A stretch of 32,703 nucleotides of DNA from Burkholderiales bacterium UBA2463 (lineage in GTDB: Bacteria > Pseudomonadota > Gammaproteobacteria > Burkholderiales > Burkholderiaceae_A): the NCBI GenBank assembly GCA_002342295.1, contig DDPR01000008.1:13289-45991 (forward strand), in the 5' to 3' direction. This document shows positions 32,485 to 32,703 of the stretch, piece after piece (the stretch's first letter is position 1; the number at the start of each line of letters is the position of its first letter). The notes under the pieces were generated by a model, which did not search any database, was not told the origin of the DNA, and worked only from the letters and a program-made list of their open reading frames with translations. The position numbers were made by a program, and so were the translations under genes.

Positions 32485-32512
32485 TTAATCAAGATTGAAC
32501 GAGCCGAACCGA

Positions 32513-32703
32513 ATGATTAAGGTCGTCTTCATGGGCCGCAAGCCCGTTGCCGCCCAGGCCTTGGCTTGGCTGATCGAACAGCCCGGGGTCAAGGTGGTGG
32601 CAGTGATCACTGACAGCCATTTGTCGGTCTCGCCCACCCGCGAGGTCGCTGATGCGAATGGAATACCCGTGGTGGGTCGGGATAGTATGGAACGGCAGGT
32701 GGC
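32513..32703 (+). CDS. Formyltransferase-family protein, cut by the right window edge
   Basis: The first 63 codons are visible, starting ATG at 32513 after a 28-base gap. The N-terminus IKVVFMGRKPVAAQALAWL, then VKVVAVITD and VADANGIPV, fits the Rossmann-like formyl-transfer domain of methionyl-tRNA formyltransferase relatives. In sugar loci such genes usually encode sugar N-formyltransferases, or related enzymes of nonulosonate modification. The catalytic N-H-D residues lie outside the window, so function is tentative. Confidence 0.7.
   Translation, partial: MIKVVFMGRKPVAAQALAWLIEQPGVKVVAVITDSHLSVSPTREVADANGIPVVGRDSMERQV

Noticed and set aside
1..32703. CRISPR arrays, complete insertion sequences or rRNA genes
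   Set aside because: No regularly spaced repeats, transposase genes with terminal inverted repeats or rRNA-like sequence were recognised.

Overview
The window is a surface-polysaccharide (O-antigen, capsule or EPS) biosynthesis locus of a GC-rich proteobacterium. A betaproteobacterium is most likely, judging from the tRNA-Phe sequence, an RfaH-type KOW domain, an ops element and an EPS-associated MarR regulator at the head of the operon. The species cannot be named from sequence reading alone.

Layout. (1) Bases 1-2850 are mobile-element debris. The 3' part of a tRNA-Phe(GAA) gene abuts an in-frame remnant of a phage terminase large subunit. That remnant runs into an unrecognised C-terminal region, and a convergent AbiEi/AbiEii-type toxin-antitoxin pair follows with its own promoter. 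(2) Bases 2948-3482 are the regulatory head of the operon: a remnant carrying only the C-terminal KOW domain of an RfaH/NusG-type antiterminator, then a leader with a perfect 12-bp ops sequence inside a hairpin. (3) Bases 3483-8692 hold the MarR-type EPS regulator, Ugd and UDP-glucuronate decarboxylase (UDP-GlcA, UDP-Xyl), and three enzymes for GDP-D-glycero-alpha-D-manno-heptose: GmhB-like, HddC and a CBS-HddA fusion. GmhA, the fourth, lies at 10578. (4) Bases 8683-15029 are a tightly overlapped block: a three-domain NeuB-SAF-TIM-barrel fusion, GmhA, a NeuA-like cytidylyltransferase, three SDR enzymes and a separate TIM-barrel isomerase/epimerase. It looks like an uncharacterised ulosonic or nonulosonic acid pathway. 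(5) Bases 15064-23974 hold a sulfotransferase, two tandem and mutually related unknown proteins, a Wzx flippase, two GT-B-like glycosyltransferase candidates, a Wzy-like polymerase and a GT2 glycosyltransferase. (6) Bases 23977-32703 are high in GC: an epimerase/reductase with an altered catalytic site, the WbpG-HisF-HisH amidotransferase set (acetamidino formation), a Gfo/Idh oxidoreductase, a second CMP-nonulosonate set (NeuA, PtmA-like SDR, NeuB, NeuC) and the start of a formyltransferase cut by the window edge.

How the genes work together (inference). The locus would supply UDP-xylose, GDP-heptose and one or two CMP-activated nonulosonic acids, one probably carrying an acetamidino group. 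The glycosyltransferases would assemble a repeat unit, possibly sulfated, that is flipped by Wzx and polymerised by Wzy. No initiating glycosylphosphotransferase and no outer-membrane export genes are seen here. Nearly all genes from 3483 onward are on the plus strand with short gaps or ATGA/GTGA overlaps, consistent with one long RfaH-type transcription unit. Base composition, judged by eye, changes abruptly inside some genes, so the locus looks like a mosaic.
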